DNA of 64,000 nucleotides from Oasisia sp. SBJ-2009 (GCA_964017155.1 OZ024857.1:28663101-28727100); one strand, 5' to 3'; positions 1-13,300 are shown, numbered from the stretch's first letter. Program-made: numbers and translations. Notes: generated from the letters alone by a model not told the origin.

Positions 1-459
1 TATTTCAACCCCTGACCCTTGGTATTCAACACCCTTCGAATGTCACACTACCAGAGTTTGGAAACACCCACAGACAGAATTGCTTTAAATATCCAATACA
101 ACTATTTGCTAATACCACTCTAGCTGCAAAAAGTATTTGTAAGTGTAATGAGAATTTCCGAGGTCATAGGAATTGTCTGTGTTTATACAGAAAACAAGCT
201 GCATGTTTTGTAACTTTGCATGTACATAAATTTACATTATTCTGTCTTTATATTATTTTGCAATCTGCATGCATTCTGTCCATAGACTTTCCATCTACTA
301 ATAACATACTAGCAATACATACTGCACATAACACACTTTTCTACTACTGCCTACACAGTTTGCATCTCTTGCATACACGCTATACAACATACTGCATGTA
401 ACAAAAGTGGAGCACCACACAAACAAGGTTTTCGTACCCTTGATCGATGTCCCAGTTTT

Positions 460-587
460 TTAAAGGAAAGTCATCTGAGCATCGACCATTAAGTTGGCAT
501 CAACCTGGGCAGGATTCAGCTGGAGGCTGTCTGACAGTGAAACGTTGCCCTGGGCTGCCATCTCACCAGGGATGAGACGAGTGACTC
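460..587 (-). other. Possible terminal coding exon of an unrecognised gene
   Basis: Read on the minus strand, an open frame runs to a TAA at 462-460 and encodes roughly TRLIPGEMAAQGNVSL at its start and DANLMVDAQMTFL at its end. Composition looks protein-like (few low-complexity residues, acidic and Gln/Leu-rich) and unlike the AT-rich flanks, which is why it is listed. A weak acceptor could lie at 588-589, but the same bases also form a good donor-like GTGAGT, so the exon call is ambiguous. I do not recognise the protein and found no other exon of it in the window. Confidence 0.2.
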
Positions 588-2340
588 ACCACAGGGCTAC
601 ATTCACTACAAAACAACACCCAGCTATTTTCCATGACATCCGTATTACCCTAGTATTGTGAGGCATGCGTGGTGACTGGTGAGGGGGTTGTGTGGTAATT
701 ATGTATCCAGCAAACTGGGTTTTCAGTGGATACTTGTCAAATTGTACAACCAAATGAACAAGTGACACAAAAATAGCCTAGATATATATCAGTTGTATTA
801 AGAGGAGTAATACTAGTAAAAATAAGTATAAGTTACCTGCATTACCAACCACGTCAATGTGGCATGTGCATAATATTCAATGTGATTAACCACCTGTACT
901 AGTGCCAAACTGTTCTAAAATGACTCATTTTATAATTACAAAGGATGAGCACTAACCACTGGAATACTTTCAGAATGACGACTAACTGACATTACAATTC
1001 ATCATCTTAAATTTTTTTTTAAATGACGATTTAAATGATGACATGTGTCGTGTCTCGTTATTACCAAGTTATATATGCAACTTTTGCAATTTGTCTTTGT
1101 TTTACTGTAACCTCTCACTGACAATTTATGGACAATCCTAAATTAGATTCGTAGCCACTACATACAGGAAGTGATTCTTGCTTGCTCAACCACCATACCA
1201 GTCATGTTACTAGTCCAGAGGTCAATCACATTCACATAATATCAATTATAATACTGTTCTCTAGTGGATATACATAATTTGGAATTGTGAAACAACCTGT
1301 GTTAGGCATTGTCTCCTAATCTCCAACATGGCCCACTCATGTGACGGTTTTAGTGTCAGTTCTGTCAAGTTTTTTACGACACTAACCACCCATCCCATCT
1401 GCTGTGACAGAACGGTTTCATCTGCATGCATATTAATCAGTTGTAGGCCATTGTTCCTGTTCTATTTAAGTATACACGCCGCCACATGTGTAACACGGGC
1501 GCCTCCGAATGCACATGTCCACAAATTATGCAACACATATGCAAATGTTGAGCTGGCTGGCGATTTGTATTCACTGCATTGTTCTTTTGTAGCACCTTCC
1601 ATAAAAGGAGCTGAGAACAGAACCGTGAATGAGGACATGACTCAGAGAGGCTTAGCTGGTCTGGCACTGCCACATCCTATTACGCTACGCTGAGCTGCAG
1701 GATAAGCGTGGTTGCCCTGAGACAAAGACGGTGACAAAACACAAAGACTACGGCGCTGGGGTTTACCCAATAAGTATACTAAGGACCTTAAAATAAATAT
1801 TTGGTTAACCACATTAATAATAAGGTCGCATACTCAAAGATAGAAATATTATGGTAATACTAATCCGGTGCTGATTTTGTCAATGAGCTACACAATGGAA
1901 ACATTTTTAAATGCTATATTATTTTAATAATTACATCAGTTATTGCCTAATCTTGCCTGCAGTTCATGCTAATGCATCATAATTATACCTGCATCATAGT
2001 TAAATATCAGTCGTAATGGTTAGAGCTGCATTTAATTATAACTGAGCTAATGTACAGCTGTATATGACAGTGGGACAGGGTTTGCTAACTAACAATGTCC
2101 TCCAGCCTCAGACAGTTTTAAACCAGGCACCAAACTATTAGGAATGCACATGTGTTTGTGTGTGCACGTGAGCCCACATGTGTGTAGATGGTGGTACTGA
2201 CACATCTCACTCTGATATATGCACTTGAGTTGATATTTAAGGTCATACTAAAAACGGATTGTCAAAGATCAGCTAGCTCAGGTAATGTTAACTGTAAGTA
2301 TAATTAACACATTACAAAAAAGAAAACTTTTTCAATTCAA
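588..2340. other. AT-rich stretch without recognisable gene
   Basis: Frames here are short and lack recognisable domains. An open frame at 1328-1693 (+) and its antisense counterpart are Cys/His-rich by chance composition and show no family resemblance. If 460-587 is a real exon, this stretch would be intron. Confidence 0.4.
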
Positions 2341-2379
2341 TTATTTTAAAATTTAAACTGGCTTAGCCAACGTGTGAGC

Positions 2380-3080
2380 GAGAATGGAGTTGCCGACTCT
2401 CTGTACAACTACATGGCTATCCGGAATTAACCGCATCGCATGGCTTATCCGTGACTTTCGATATTGCTATCAGTATCACTCCTGCCAGGATCCGGCTGCA
2501 CGACTCGCTGCGTTGTAGCCTGACTCAGTGACTGGCTCACATCGCATTACCGCTGTGTCGCTGACCTCATGCGCCCCACAGAGAAACGTCTCACCCTCAT
2601 ACCACAAAACAGTGTAACAAATTTGCAGGAAATATCCCAAATTAGGACATGAAAAATCAGTAACTGTGCTGCCATATACGTGGACCGAAATCCGGCTGCG
2701 AGAACTGACAGCTCGGTGCCACGGCTCTGACAGTGACAGCTCGCGAACCGGAATTACGATTCACCCTTCTCTGCTGCCGTCCGGCATTTCGCGCAAGTCT
2801 CGCAAAGTTACGCTTTGCAAGCAGAAACTAAGTGTCACGGGCAGACCTTACGCGATCAGCTGGGTGGTCCGTACTGACGAACTTACCTTGAAAGGTGAAA
2901 TATGTCTCTCGTTTAGACGGTAAACCTCCACGGACTGATTCGTAAACTCACAACACACCCCCGACGCGCGATTCGCACCGGCTAGACGAGGAACAATAAA
3001 CAAATCAAAATGGCTCTTCCGTCTGCCTCCCTCCGGATACGCTCGCGCCACACGCGCGGCGCTTAGCCGCAGACATTCTG
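2380..3080. promoter_or_regulatory. CpG-rich island-like region
   Basis: CpG dinucleotides are much denser here than in the surrounding AT-rich DNA (for example around 2400-2600, 2680-2900 and 2960-3070). Open frames on both strands (2666-2923 and 2848-3051) match nothing I know and look like by-products of the base composition. A promoter or first noncoding exon is the likeliest reading, possibly for a minus-strand gene ending near 460. No start site could be assigned. Confidence 0.3.
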
Positions 3081-4599
3081 AGCGGCGTCTGTTATCTAAT
3101 GTTGCAGTATATTCGAATTAATATCTTTATTCCATTTGGTTTACTTATCAGGCATTGTTTCAACTGAAGGTTGTATAATAAAAGGAAAAAGCACGTCCTG
3201 ATAACCAGAGGTAAAATTAAACGGAAGTGTCCACGGAAAATGGTAATGGAACATCCAATGTTCTGGTCAATCATGCGTGACAGATTCACAAGTGAGACAT
3301 AGTCAGAGAATAATGTAAAGGCTGCACGAGCGCAAACTCACGCACGTTATTTATAATCGTGCGTGTCTTCTATGTGCCTGCTTTAATGTTGCCGTGGGCA
3401 TAATTAATAAAACATAGATATATAATTATATAGAAATGTGCAGAAAATCTAAAAAAAGTATACTTTATAAAATCTAATTATATATATATAACACGTACAC
3501 ATTGTGTTACTATGCGAGGCATTTATAACGCCACGCCTATAAGTGACTATTAAATTAGGCTACCGTTCTGAACAGTTTAGACATTGACATGTACATAATT
3601 ATCTATAATAATTATTATAATTATAGTAACGAACGAATGAGCTGTATTTTATTGAATAAAAAATCCTTTCTTAAACAGTTAAGTTGGCTGGGGAAAAGCC
3701 TCAAACGCATCGTGGCCGGTGAAGTCATTCGTGAATTCCAGTGTCTTCTGTTTATACAGTATATACTATATCCTTTCTCGCAATTCCCCACGAAACCACC
3801 CACCGTGTATTGGTGCTGCTTTGGAAGTTGGGATACGAATACATTATGTTCAGCTAGTTGATCGCGGAGAAAATCAGCGTCAGGTGGCAACTAGTCGTTG
3901 TGTTCGTTTTCACCGATTTTCCAACACGAATTTTGACGAATTCTGTAGCATGTTCCTTTATTAGCAACTGCATGAGATCTACTGTAATATACATCGCATA
4001 TTTCCCGTGACGGCCTATAAAAGGACGCAAGAAATAGGAAAGTTATATATTGATACCTATCACTGGTGCGCTACTTAGAAGCTATACTTAGATCATGCAG
4101 TGAATTAAGAATTATTCAATTCTAAATCCAGACCGACTGGTAAGCTAGACGGCGCACCGTCAGATGTCAGTCACACAAACTGTCCTACGACAGTCATTCA
4201 TCTCTCTGGGGGTCGACTCCTGAAAACATCCTCTCCCTTTGTAATTAAAATAGCATGCAGACTAACCGAACACGCACGCGCGCGCGCACGCACGCACGCA
4301 CACACACTCTCTCTCTCTTTCACACACACGCACACACACACAGCGACACACGCGCGCATATGCACCACCTCCCCCACGCGCACATACTTTCATTTGCAAA
4401 CACAGTTGATGTGATTCATAATGTATTCTATTATAGCGATTTTTCATTGACTTCTTGGGAATATATCCGTGTCTTACACTTCATGTCAACGCTTAGCTCA
4501 CATTCCCATATAGTGACTTTATGTCATCAATGAATTTACTCATTGTAAACAGCTTTTCACTTTTCTGCACACGGTTATAGACTCTTCTTGATACTTGTG

Positions 4600-4840
4600 C
4601 ATGGGCACCGGTGGCGACACGTGTGGCAACACCGGCAGCGACACCGGTGGCGACACTTGTGGCAACACTGGCAGCGACACCGGTGGCGACACTTGTGGCG
4701 ACACAGGCAGCGACACCGGTGGCGACACTTGCGGCGACAGCGGTGGAGACATTGGTGTTGAAACTGGCGGCATCTATTGCGACAACATAAGTGGCGATAA
4801 CGGCGGCAACACTGGCGTTGAAATTTCAAGCAGGGGTATT
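4600..4840 (+). repeat. 36-bp minisatellite with Gly/Asp/Thr-rich open frame
   Basis: About three clean copies of a 36-bp unit (reading GGDTCGNTGSDT per unit) are followed by diverged 15-18 bp sub-units. The period is a multiple of three, so one 82-codon frame stays open, and the antisense frame reads as PPVSLPVSPQVS-type repeats. No splice sites or homologous domain support a protein, so it is called a minisatellite. Confidence 0.75.
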
Positions 4841-4876
4841 TGAAATGCAGACGGGCAGGTTGTGGTGTTCTTTAGG

Positions 4877-5600
4877 TTCAACTGTTTCAGTTCCCCAGAG
4901 AGGGCGAGCCTGTGGTGTTGCTTGATGGATTGGATTGTTTCAGTTCCCCAGAGAGGGCGAGGTTGTGGGATTGCTTGGGTTGAATTGTTTCAGTTCCCCG
5001 GAGAGGGCGCGGTTGTGGGATTGCTTGGGTTGAATTGTTTCAGTTCCCTAGAGATGGCGAGGTTGTGGGATTGCTTGGTTTGAATTGTTTCAGTTCCCCG
5101 GAGAGGGCGAGACTGTGGTGTTGCTTGGGTTGCATTGTTTCAGTTCCCCAGAGAGGGCGAGGCTGTGGTGTTGCTTGGGTTGCATTGTTTCAGCTCCCCA
5201 GAGAGGGCGAGGCTGTGGTGTTGCTTGGGTTGCATTGTTTCAGTTCCCCGGAGAGGGCGAGGCTGTTGTGTTGCATGGGTTGCATTGTTTCAGTTCCCCG
5301 GAGAGGGCGAGGCTGTGGTGTTGCTTGGGTTGCATTGTTTCAGTTCCCCGGAGAGGGCGAGGCTGTGGTGTTGCTTGGGTTGCATTGTTTCAGTTCCCCG
5401 GAGAGGGCGAGGCTGTGGTGTTGCTTGGGTTGCATTGTTTCAGTTCCCCGGAGAGGGCGAGACTGTGGTGTTGCTTGGGTTGCATTGTTTCAGTTCCCCT
5501 GATAGGGCGAGCCTGTGGTGTTGCTTGGGTAGAATTGTTTCAGTTCCCCGGAGAGGGCGAGGCTGTGGGATAGCTTGGGTTGAATTGTGTTCAGTTCCCC
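4877..5600 (+). repeat. 50-bp minisatellite, about 14 copies
   Basis: Tandem copies of a 50-bp unit containing GTTTCAGTTCCCCGGAGAGG and GGCGAGGCTGTGGTGTTGCT. The central copies are near-identical, while those at both ends are more diverged. Because 50 is not a multiple of three and the unit lacks stops in all three forward frames, three overlapping long frames appear, which is an artefact of the period rather than evidence for a gene. Confidence 0.85.
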
Positions 5601-5639
5601 ATGGAAGGGCATGGTGTGTGATTGTTTGTGATGCATTGT

Positions 5640-7130
5640 TTTCCTTCAAACCCGAGTAGAAGGCTAATGGGTCTGCATGAGTTGACCTGTTTGTCTCACA
5701 GAAAACAGGAAGTGTCTGGGATTCTTTAGGTTTAAGTAATGGCCATTGGCCACGAGGTTCGATCAAGCAAAGAAGACACGAGGATGAAAAGAGTGGAGAT
5801 GAGAGGCATGGGTGTGTGGCGCGTCAGTTAGGGACAGGTAGTTCCATGAAGAACTTCGAAATTTAAATTAATGTAATGTTGTTAAACAAACAAAAACATA
5901 CATGCAAGGTGAATTCTTAAATAACACGTCAAAATGGTCCTATATGCACAGTAGCTGTGCCTACGTACACTCTACTAATGACCTAATGAAAACAAATTAT
6001 CATTGTCATTACTGCCAACGTTACTACAAACTTATAAGGCTTAGAAGAAACGTGGGAGTAGAGGCATTTGGGGATGTTATGAGAAAAGCAGGCTGAAGTG
6101 TAATGGGCATGTCGAGCGAATGGGCGATGTGGACTGAGTATAAAGCTATACAAAGGTAGTGGTGGGTGGGACAGCTCCTGTTGGTGGGCCAAGGAAAACC
6201 TGACAAGACTCTGTGTCTGCAAACTCGTGTGGGATGGAAACTAAATTCACGATATGAAGTTCCAACTACCCGGTTGAAAATCGACTAGATAAATTGTTTT
6301 GGTTACGATGTGCATTTTGAGATTAGTGTAATAATAGGGCAACTGTTATTTTGCATCCTTGTGGTGATATATTAATAGATATTAGCTATCAAGCACGTTG
6401 AGAATTATATTTCCGTTGGCTTGTCACCTCTTGGGCTGCAGCTGGTGCTTGTCCAGAAGTGAAGGATTCTTCCTCTTTTTGTAACTGTACTTTGTCACTC
6501 TACAACTCAAGCAGCCAGTTATTGGTCTTCCATTTCATACATTCCAATTTCCGTGAATTGAGGAGACATGGGCATGGCCCCTTGGTCCCCCTACGCCCCC
6601 CGTCTGGCTACTCTACTGCCATAAAACCATGATGTAGTATCATGGAGGAAGTTTGAAGTAACTATTATGGAACTATATAACCTCCCAACTAAGTTAAACA
6701 TAGTTGTGGTCTGTAGCTGGGTCATACATTACATGGAATTACAACAGTACACCCTACTCTACCTGGAACTGATTATACCATATGCTACTTGAAACTTACC
6801 CTGTGATACCTGTAAGGTAGTAATTGTTCTACGGTTCCTGGGACTGTATTGTGTGCACGCTATCTAGTTATGAAGATCAAACAATAGATCCATGCTACAA
6901 CACAAGTTTACACAAACTATTAATGGCCATGTCAAATGTACTTTTATAATAAAATTGCCATTATATAAAGTACACTTATCTGCACAGCTTTCTTGTAACT
7001 GTTTGAAGATTTCCTCCTTGTTAATCTATGTATAAGTGAGCAGTAGCAGTTAAAACTGACATTCCATATTCGGCTTGTTTCAATGTTTGTGTTTCCCGTT
7101 TGGACTGAAAGCACGTAAATTATACGTACA
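5640..7130. other. Intergenic, no gene seen; diverged repeat near 6225-6480
   Basis: Segment 6225-6480 resembles the repeat family at 59.6-60.8 kb: the blocks ATCGACTAGATAAATTG, GTGATATATTAATAGATATT and TATCAAGCACGT occur in the same order with similar spacing, followed by CTTGTCACCTCTTGGGCTGC. The remaining bases hold only short frames without recognisable domains. Confidence 0.5.
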
Positions 7131-7147
7131 TTTCCTCGAGACGTTTA

Positions 7148-7174
7148 TGACGTCATTTCGCTTAAGTGACGTGA
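7148..7174. promoter_or_regulatory. CRE-like pair near inverted CCAAT box
   Basis: TGACGTCA at 7148-7155 is the full CREB/ATF palindrome. TGACGTGA follows at 7167-7174, and directly after it is ATTGG, an inverted CCAAT box. This is a plausible promoter-type cluster, but no transcript start or nearby exon could be tied to it. Confidence 0.3.
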
Positions 7175-7636
7175 TTGGATTGGAGGTTATATATAGATTG
7201 CATAAGGTGTGGAAAATAATATTTTTGTCATGTATTCTGTCGATCACAGTACACTGTGGCAACAATATATTAGCCGATAACACGGGTTCTCGGTGTTAAC
7301 CTATCGATACGCCTTCGGGAACCAGGCTATAGCGTCGTGACGTACGAGTCTAACACGTGATGGCTGTCTAACACGTGATGGCCGCTTCTTCTATGAAATT
7401 ATGTACATCCAAATAACGCAATATAGCAGTTGTTGATCACACAAATATTTGACCACCTAGGGCTTCTCGTCTGGATTAAGTCAGTTTATGTGTATAATAA
7501 TAATAACAATTAGTGATAATAGCATACATGTATGCTTTTGATAACGAAGCATATTATAAAATATGTATACACAACATAAAAAGTAGAAAATAAAATGAGA
7601 TGAAAAACTAACAACAAAAAAGCTTACAATTTCTGC

Positions 7637-7637
<1 letters not shown>

Positions 7638-7686
<49 letters not shown>

Positions 7687-7840
7687 GTGCGTGCGTGCGT
7701 GGGTGTGCGTGCGTGCGTGCATACGTACATACATACATACATACATACATACATACATACATACATACATACATACATACATACATACATACATACATAC
7801 ATACATACATACATACATACATACATACATACATACATAC
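7638..7840. repeat. Compound microsatellite (TG)n-(GTGC)n-(ATAC)n
   Basis: About 15 TG dinucleotides, then GTGC/GTGCG-rich sequence to 7720, then about 30 uninterrupted ATAC tetranucleotides from 7721 to 7840. The alternating purine-pyrimidine 5' half could adopt Z-DNA. Long open frames through it (CVCV, HTYI and MYVC repeats) are artefacts. Confidence 0.95.
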
Positions 7841-8006
7841 AATCAATACATACAAACACAAATACATACAAATTTACATCCAGATGTATTATCTGATAAA
7901 AAGGGTATAATTTTTTCATTTCAAATTTGCCCTGAAAGCCAATCAGCGTATTATTATGGAGTAAAGCCGCCCTGATGGTCACAAACGCAGAGCATAAGTT
8001 TCCCTA

Positions 8007-9616
8007 GTCTCGCTTAACCGACTGTCGGTCGGCTGCGTAACTACGCCGAGAAGAGTTGAGGGGCTGAAAAGTGCTGCCACCTCACGGCGCCTGGATAATC
8101 GTGGCTAGTATTGTTGCAACTTATCCACATAAATAATAAAAACAACTTGTTGGTTTTGTTGCAAGAGGGGCTATGGTTAGTTAGATTGAATGCTATGTTA
8201 TTGAAGGTACTTCTGTCACGATTTACATGATCACGTGTTCAGATGCACCTGTACGTGAATGTGATGCACGAAGCTCGCTCCATAATTTCATAGAGTTACA
8301 GCCTGAATTACAGCAGTATTTGATCACTCTCAACGCAGGTGTCCCAATATAGTCTCAATATTCAATTGTTTCTTTGTCCACCTAGTGGCACCACTACTGT
8401 ACAGTGTATAATATTATACTAAACTCATTCAAAAGGTCAATAATTTTTTATTATATACAAGCTGCAGATATACTGTGAACTGCAAATATACTGTATGTGA
8501 GCTATACATATTTTTATATACCAAATAACTGTCAATAAATAAATGTCAATTCAATACAAGTTGATGCCTGGGATAAATGCTAAATGCATGACACTTGGTT
8601 GGTAGCTGTTATGTCTTTATATTAATCAACTGAACTTTACCGAATATGACACGACGTTATTCTATAAACTACTTTACAATCGATATTTTTTTTATAAATT
8701 ATAAAATACGAAAGTTACAATATATTTGATGAATAGAAAAAAAGAAAATTTATATTGAGTAGATATAGGAGGTAGTCAAAACAAAATGCAGCTTGAGCGT
8801 AATATGGTGGTGCCCAGTGGTCAAAGATATGGCGTAAGACCACATTTGCATTTTCCATAGGCGACCATTATAACGTTTCCTTCATTTCCTATTAATCTTG
8901 ATCAGCTCTCTTATTGACAATTTCACAGCATATTTACCCTCCATAGACAGAGGTTCAGTGAAAAATTCGTGAACTTTTAATACCTCAGGCTCCCACAAAG
9001 TTCATTCAAACCTTACACCCCTCCATTTCTGCTTGAACCACCCACGGATTGCCCCTGATGGACTCAGACCACATTTGCATTTTCCATAGGCGACCATTAT
9101 AACGTTTCCTCTACATCCGGGCAGCCTTACCGCAGATTAGGGTAGAGACGCTGATTGGCTCTCAGGCCAACTATGAAATAAAAATTTAAATAACGATATA
9201 GTTTTACAAGATAATAATATCATATGAAAAGTATTCACCATTGAACTTATATTAACACAAAAGTAAGCAAAAATTCAAATTTACCGTTGTTTATAAAATA
9301 AGAATTACGGCAGGATTAACCAGTATCCGTGAGGTAGCAGCATTGTCTAGCCCGACACGGATAGCATACTAAATAAGGAAACCTTTTGATCAAATAATGC
9401 TGTATTATAAAAACTATTCAAAATTAAACTGATATTAACACAAAATAAATAGAAATACAAATTTGCAGTTGTTTATAAAAATATATATTACGGCAGTGTC
9501 CGTGAGGTGGCAGCATTTTATAGATCACGGCTGCTACCCAAACAAAAGCCGTTAATGTAGCCAGACTGTCTTCTCGGCGTAGTTCCGCAGTCGACCGACA
9601 GTCGGTTAAGCGAGAC
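8007..9616. mobile_element. 1.6-kb DNA transposon-like element with 48-bp terminal inverted repeats
   Basis: Left end 8007-8054 begins GTCTCGCTTAACCGACTGTC. The right end 9569-9616 is its inverted copy with only two mismatches. Both ends are flanked by TA (8005-8006 and 9617-9618), consistent with a TA target duplication. There is no transposase frame inside, so it would be non-autonomous. The interior contains other repeats (a 139-bp block, and a 44-bp block at 8837-8880 and 9066-9109), indicating nested insertions. A related 60-bp stretch of the left end recurs at 10160-10220 next to IDH1. Confidence 0.65.
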
Positions 9617-10197
9617 TATTTCACAGCATATTTACCATCCATAGACAGAGGTTCAGTGAAAAATTCGTGAACTGTTAATACCTCAGGCTCCCACAAACGT
9701 CTTTCAAACCTTACACCCCTCCATTTCTGCTTGAACCTACCACGGATTGCCCCTGATTACATCACCAAGCAAAATGACAACTGTATTAATACGCAGAAAT
9801 GCACCGACTGACAGCTGTCATAATTTGACAGCTCTGATGCCACGCTGCACAAAAACATCATTTATAACCACTCCACACTAAACAGAAATTCAGACAACGT
9901 GCATAATGCTGCTTTTATAGGGTACTCTGCGGTACTGCATTTTGGTGGTCTTACGCCATATCCAAGTTACTAAAAATATTTAAATATACCGTGGCTCCAT
10001 ACTGATTGAGTCACGGTTACATATCTTCTAAATGGTATGTTCTGATATTTTTGGCAATGGTTTCAGGGTTACAGCCCCCGGTGCAGATGGATATTTCGGC
10101 CCTTGCCCATATAATTTTGTTTTATAACGTCTCCCCGCGAAGATCTGCACACGAGAAAAAGTTGCGTGAGGGGTGAAAATGTGCTGCCATCTGACGG
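8071..10197. promoter_or_regulatory. Cluster of CTCF-like motifs upstream of IDH1
   Basis: Near-identical motifs occur at 8071-8087 (-), 9326-9342 (+, one diverged base), 9499-9515 (+, TCCGTGAGGTGGCAGCA) and 10181-10197 (-). They resemble the CCGCGNGGNGGCAG form of the CTCF core. A separate CCACTAGGTGGA match (-) is at 8377-8388. All lie within 2.3 kb of the IDH1 start and several are embedded in transposon-derived DNA. Binding is inferred, not shown. Confidence 0.35.
8921..9757. repeat. 139-bp direct repeats 698 bp apart, with outer inverted motif
   Basis: 8921-9059 and 9619-9757 are about 95% identical (start TTTCACAGCATATTTACC, end GGATTGCCCCTGAT). The second copy begins directly after the right end of the 8007-9616 element. 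A further 17-bp motif, ATATGGCGTAAGACCAC, stands at 8827-8843 and inverted at 9946-9962, bracketing the whole complex. The staggered boundaries suggest successive insertion and duplication events. Confidence 0.7.
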
Positions 10198-10324
10198 TGC
10201 CTTGATAATCGAGGCTATATATAGCTCAGAGCGTCTTGCCGAGTTCACGAGGTCGTGACATGCGCAGTGTCCCTTTCCCATTGCTGTCTGTTTGGAGAAG
10301 TTGTGTACAGAAGCGTTTACTAAA
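10040..10324 (+). promoter_or_regulatory. IDH1: IDH1 upstream/promoter region
   Basis: Relatively CpG-rich sequence runs into the start codon at 10325 and on to about 10570. It contains CATGCGCAGTG (NRF1-like half-site) near 10258-10268 and no TATA box at a sensible distance. The exact transcription start cannot be read. The upstream edge overlaps the transposon-derived CTCF-like motif at 10181-10197. Confidence 0.4.
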
Positions 10325-13300
10325 ATGGAGAAAATTAAAGGTAATCAGTCAGTAATTAATTCTTTTCATTGAATAAAACGAAAACCACATGTTACATGAA
10401 ATGTAGCCAATGTTGCTTTATTTTGTAGCCGGCCCGGTTGTGGAAATTCAAGGCGATGAAATGACGAGGTATGTAACTGACAACGTAACGCGTACGCCTA
10501 ACGGTGTATCACGCGTTACGGTCCTGTATTACGGCCATTCACGCGTCGCTGCTGCTAAACAACACTCGGCTTTATACTGAAACTGGTTCACTATTGCCTC
10601 ATTGAAATACGTATTTAAAAGTTTGTCATTATCAGGCTACAACTAGTATCGAACCAGCATAATTTATGCATTTCATTGACATAAACAGTGTGAAGCACAG
10701 CCAGAGTGGCAGAGGGCGGGGTGGGTTTGGAACTGGAAGGGCGACCCCCAAAACTGGCAAAAGGCTCAATTAATCAATATTTGGGGGATGGGCTGCAAAT
10801 GGGTTTAAGCTTTACAATAGAAACTTTCCCCACGATTTCATGGCCACTTGTATGCATTTGATGAGTGTGTGGTAGGATCTTCAATGGGTTGAATAGTTGT
10901 TGGCTTGTAGTGTAGGAAGTGCTATATGAGTCTCGACCTCACGTGTTGTACTGGAAGTTGGGAGAGTTTTGCCTGTTTTAGTCATGCTTAAGACAGTTAA
11001 GTATATACATATCAAAACTGTTATGCTTTCACCTATTTAAAACATTTCTATTTGTTTTAATTACAGTTATTGTGATAAACTTAAGGATTAGATTAATGCA
11101 TGACAAATAAATAACACATCATGCATGATCTGTATGATTAATACGTTGCATCCAATGAAACCGTAGACAAGTATAGTCACTGTTTATGCATGTTAGCTGC
11201 ATCATTTGTACCAATTGTCTGTGTTAGCTGCATTATGTGTTCCAAAAAATAATGCTACACATATTGTCACCTTTTGAAGTTTTCCATATTCAGAGTGAAG
11301 GCTCAAGTACTAAATGCAGTCAAACTAGTTTATTTACTTCTAACATAAGATCCTGCTTGCTTGTGTGGCATTAACATTGGGCTATCTTAGACAATTGTTA
11401 AATCACCTAGATGATTTAACAATTAATACCATCCACATTACAGGCTGTTAAAGTTGTCAAACTGGGGTACACAAAGCCTGGGAAAGCAGAGATAAGAGAA
11501 ATGCTGAATAAACAAACGCATGCAACATACTCTGAATTGTGATGCTTGAGGTACAAGGTCTAAAGTACGGGTCTAAGGGGACCCTTTACCATTGGTAGAC
11601 CTTTATACCTTCCTTTACATGCATTTATGGGGCAGTTCACGTCAGACAACTCCAGATGCAGCACCCAAGCAGACCTTGTTTTTTGCTGCTGTGACGTGAG
11701 CTGTTTGTGCATAAGACTTTAAAGAAAATGTTCTGTTGCAACCCCAGTTTTATTACAAGTGTCAAAGTTTGCCATCTGTTGTGGTGTAGTTTGCAGACCA
11801 GTGACTAACTCCAGAGCTTTTCCACTGTTAATAACTTGTAACATGACCCATATGTGCCACACCTATATGCAAAAAGAAAAAGTAATCAAGAGCTATCATA
11901 ACTAGACAGGATAAAAACTCAGAATTCCTGTCATTCAGTCAAGCGAGTAACATGCAAGACATTAATATCAGTGTGATATTAGACACTGTTCTCAGAGTAT
12001 TATAGTTGGTGCTGTTATTCAGATTCTGTCGGAAACAATATTGTGGTAGGACTCATTATGTTGAATGAATGGCATTGCTGAATGGGTCCACTTGGTGTGA
12101 TGTAAGATGCCCACACAAGAAAGGTCATTCAAAGGCTATCTGCCCAACCAGACCCTCTTGGGAGAAGGGTGGCCACATGGCACATTAGCTTAATTACACC
12201 TCTCCTTGGGAGTAGATAACAATTAAGGGTAGATATCATACAAGGGAGTCCTGAATAATGGAATGTTTTGGTAAAAAGTGGCCGTGAAAAATCTCTTTCT
12301 CAAATATTTTTGTCGGTAAATGTTATATTACACGGATTGAAAATTAATGTACCCAGTTGATAAGTAGATCACTTTTTACATGATGTTTATTCTCTAGGAA
12401 TATGAAGTAGAACATGCATATATTATGTTGTGTCTCACATATAAACCTGTGTTCAGCAAAAATTCTACACTGATAATGTATAGGCTACACATTTATAACC
12501 TCAAGCTGTTCCACAACACCTCTTGGGGGTCCTGTTCCACAACACCTCTGGGGGTCCTGTTCCTCTTTGAACACAAACCCTCCCAAAGTAAACCCATGCC
12601 TGCGTGTTTTGTAGGATCATCTGGGAGCTGATCAAGGAGAAGCTGGTGTTTCCATTCGTTGATGTTGAGTTGCACACCTATGATCTGTGTGTGCAAAACA
12701 GGGATGCAACCGCTGACCAAGGTAGGTGGTCCAAAATGACCAATAGCTGGACAGGTATTTCTCCTTAGATGATTTTTTTAAGACATACTTGCAACAAATG
12801 TTGTTATTATCGTATAAGCAACTATTATATAATTGGCCATTCTACAAAAAAGAGGATAGAAACTCAAAATTAATAGATCGTTTTCAGTTATCTCTTCACA
12901 GGCAGCCATCAGTTTCAATAACAACAAAAATAGTATGTTATAATAGATTATTGTTTATACAGTGTTGCATAAAGTTTTATAAGCTGACACTCCTTTTTAA
13001 AATCATCTTCATGTTATTATCAAGTAGCATAACATTTTAATAAATAACCATAACAACTAATTTTGACAACCACAACTTGCTTAATTATTCAACCCTAGAC
13101 TGTTGCAATAGTCTGAAGATTAAGAGTGTCTTCATGGAATAGCCTAACATTATACATCAGTGCTATGTCTGTTCTAATGTTTCCTGTTGAATTCCAGCAG
13201 TTGCAATGTTCATGTGATTGTTCTTATTTATTATTTAATTTAAAGTAGTATATTTTATCATCATCATTTGGTGCATGTGAATGTATTGTCATGTGAATGT

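Noticed and set aside
2666..3051. Overlapping frames in the CpG-rich region as a gene
   Set aside because: Arginine/serine-rich on one strand and matching no family; explained by GC content.
7638..7975. Long open frames of CVCV, HTYI and MYVC repeats
   Set aside because: Translations of TG and ATAC microsatellites; no gene signals.
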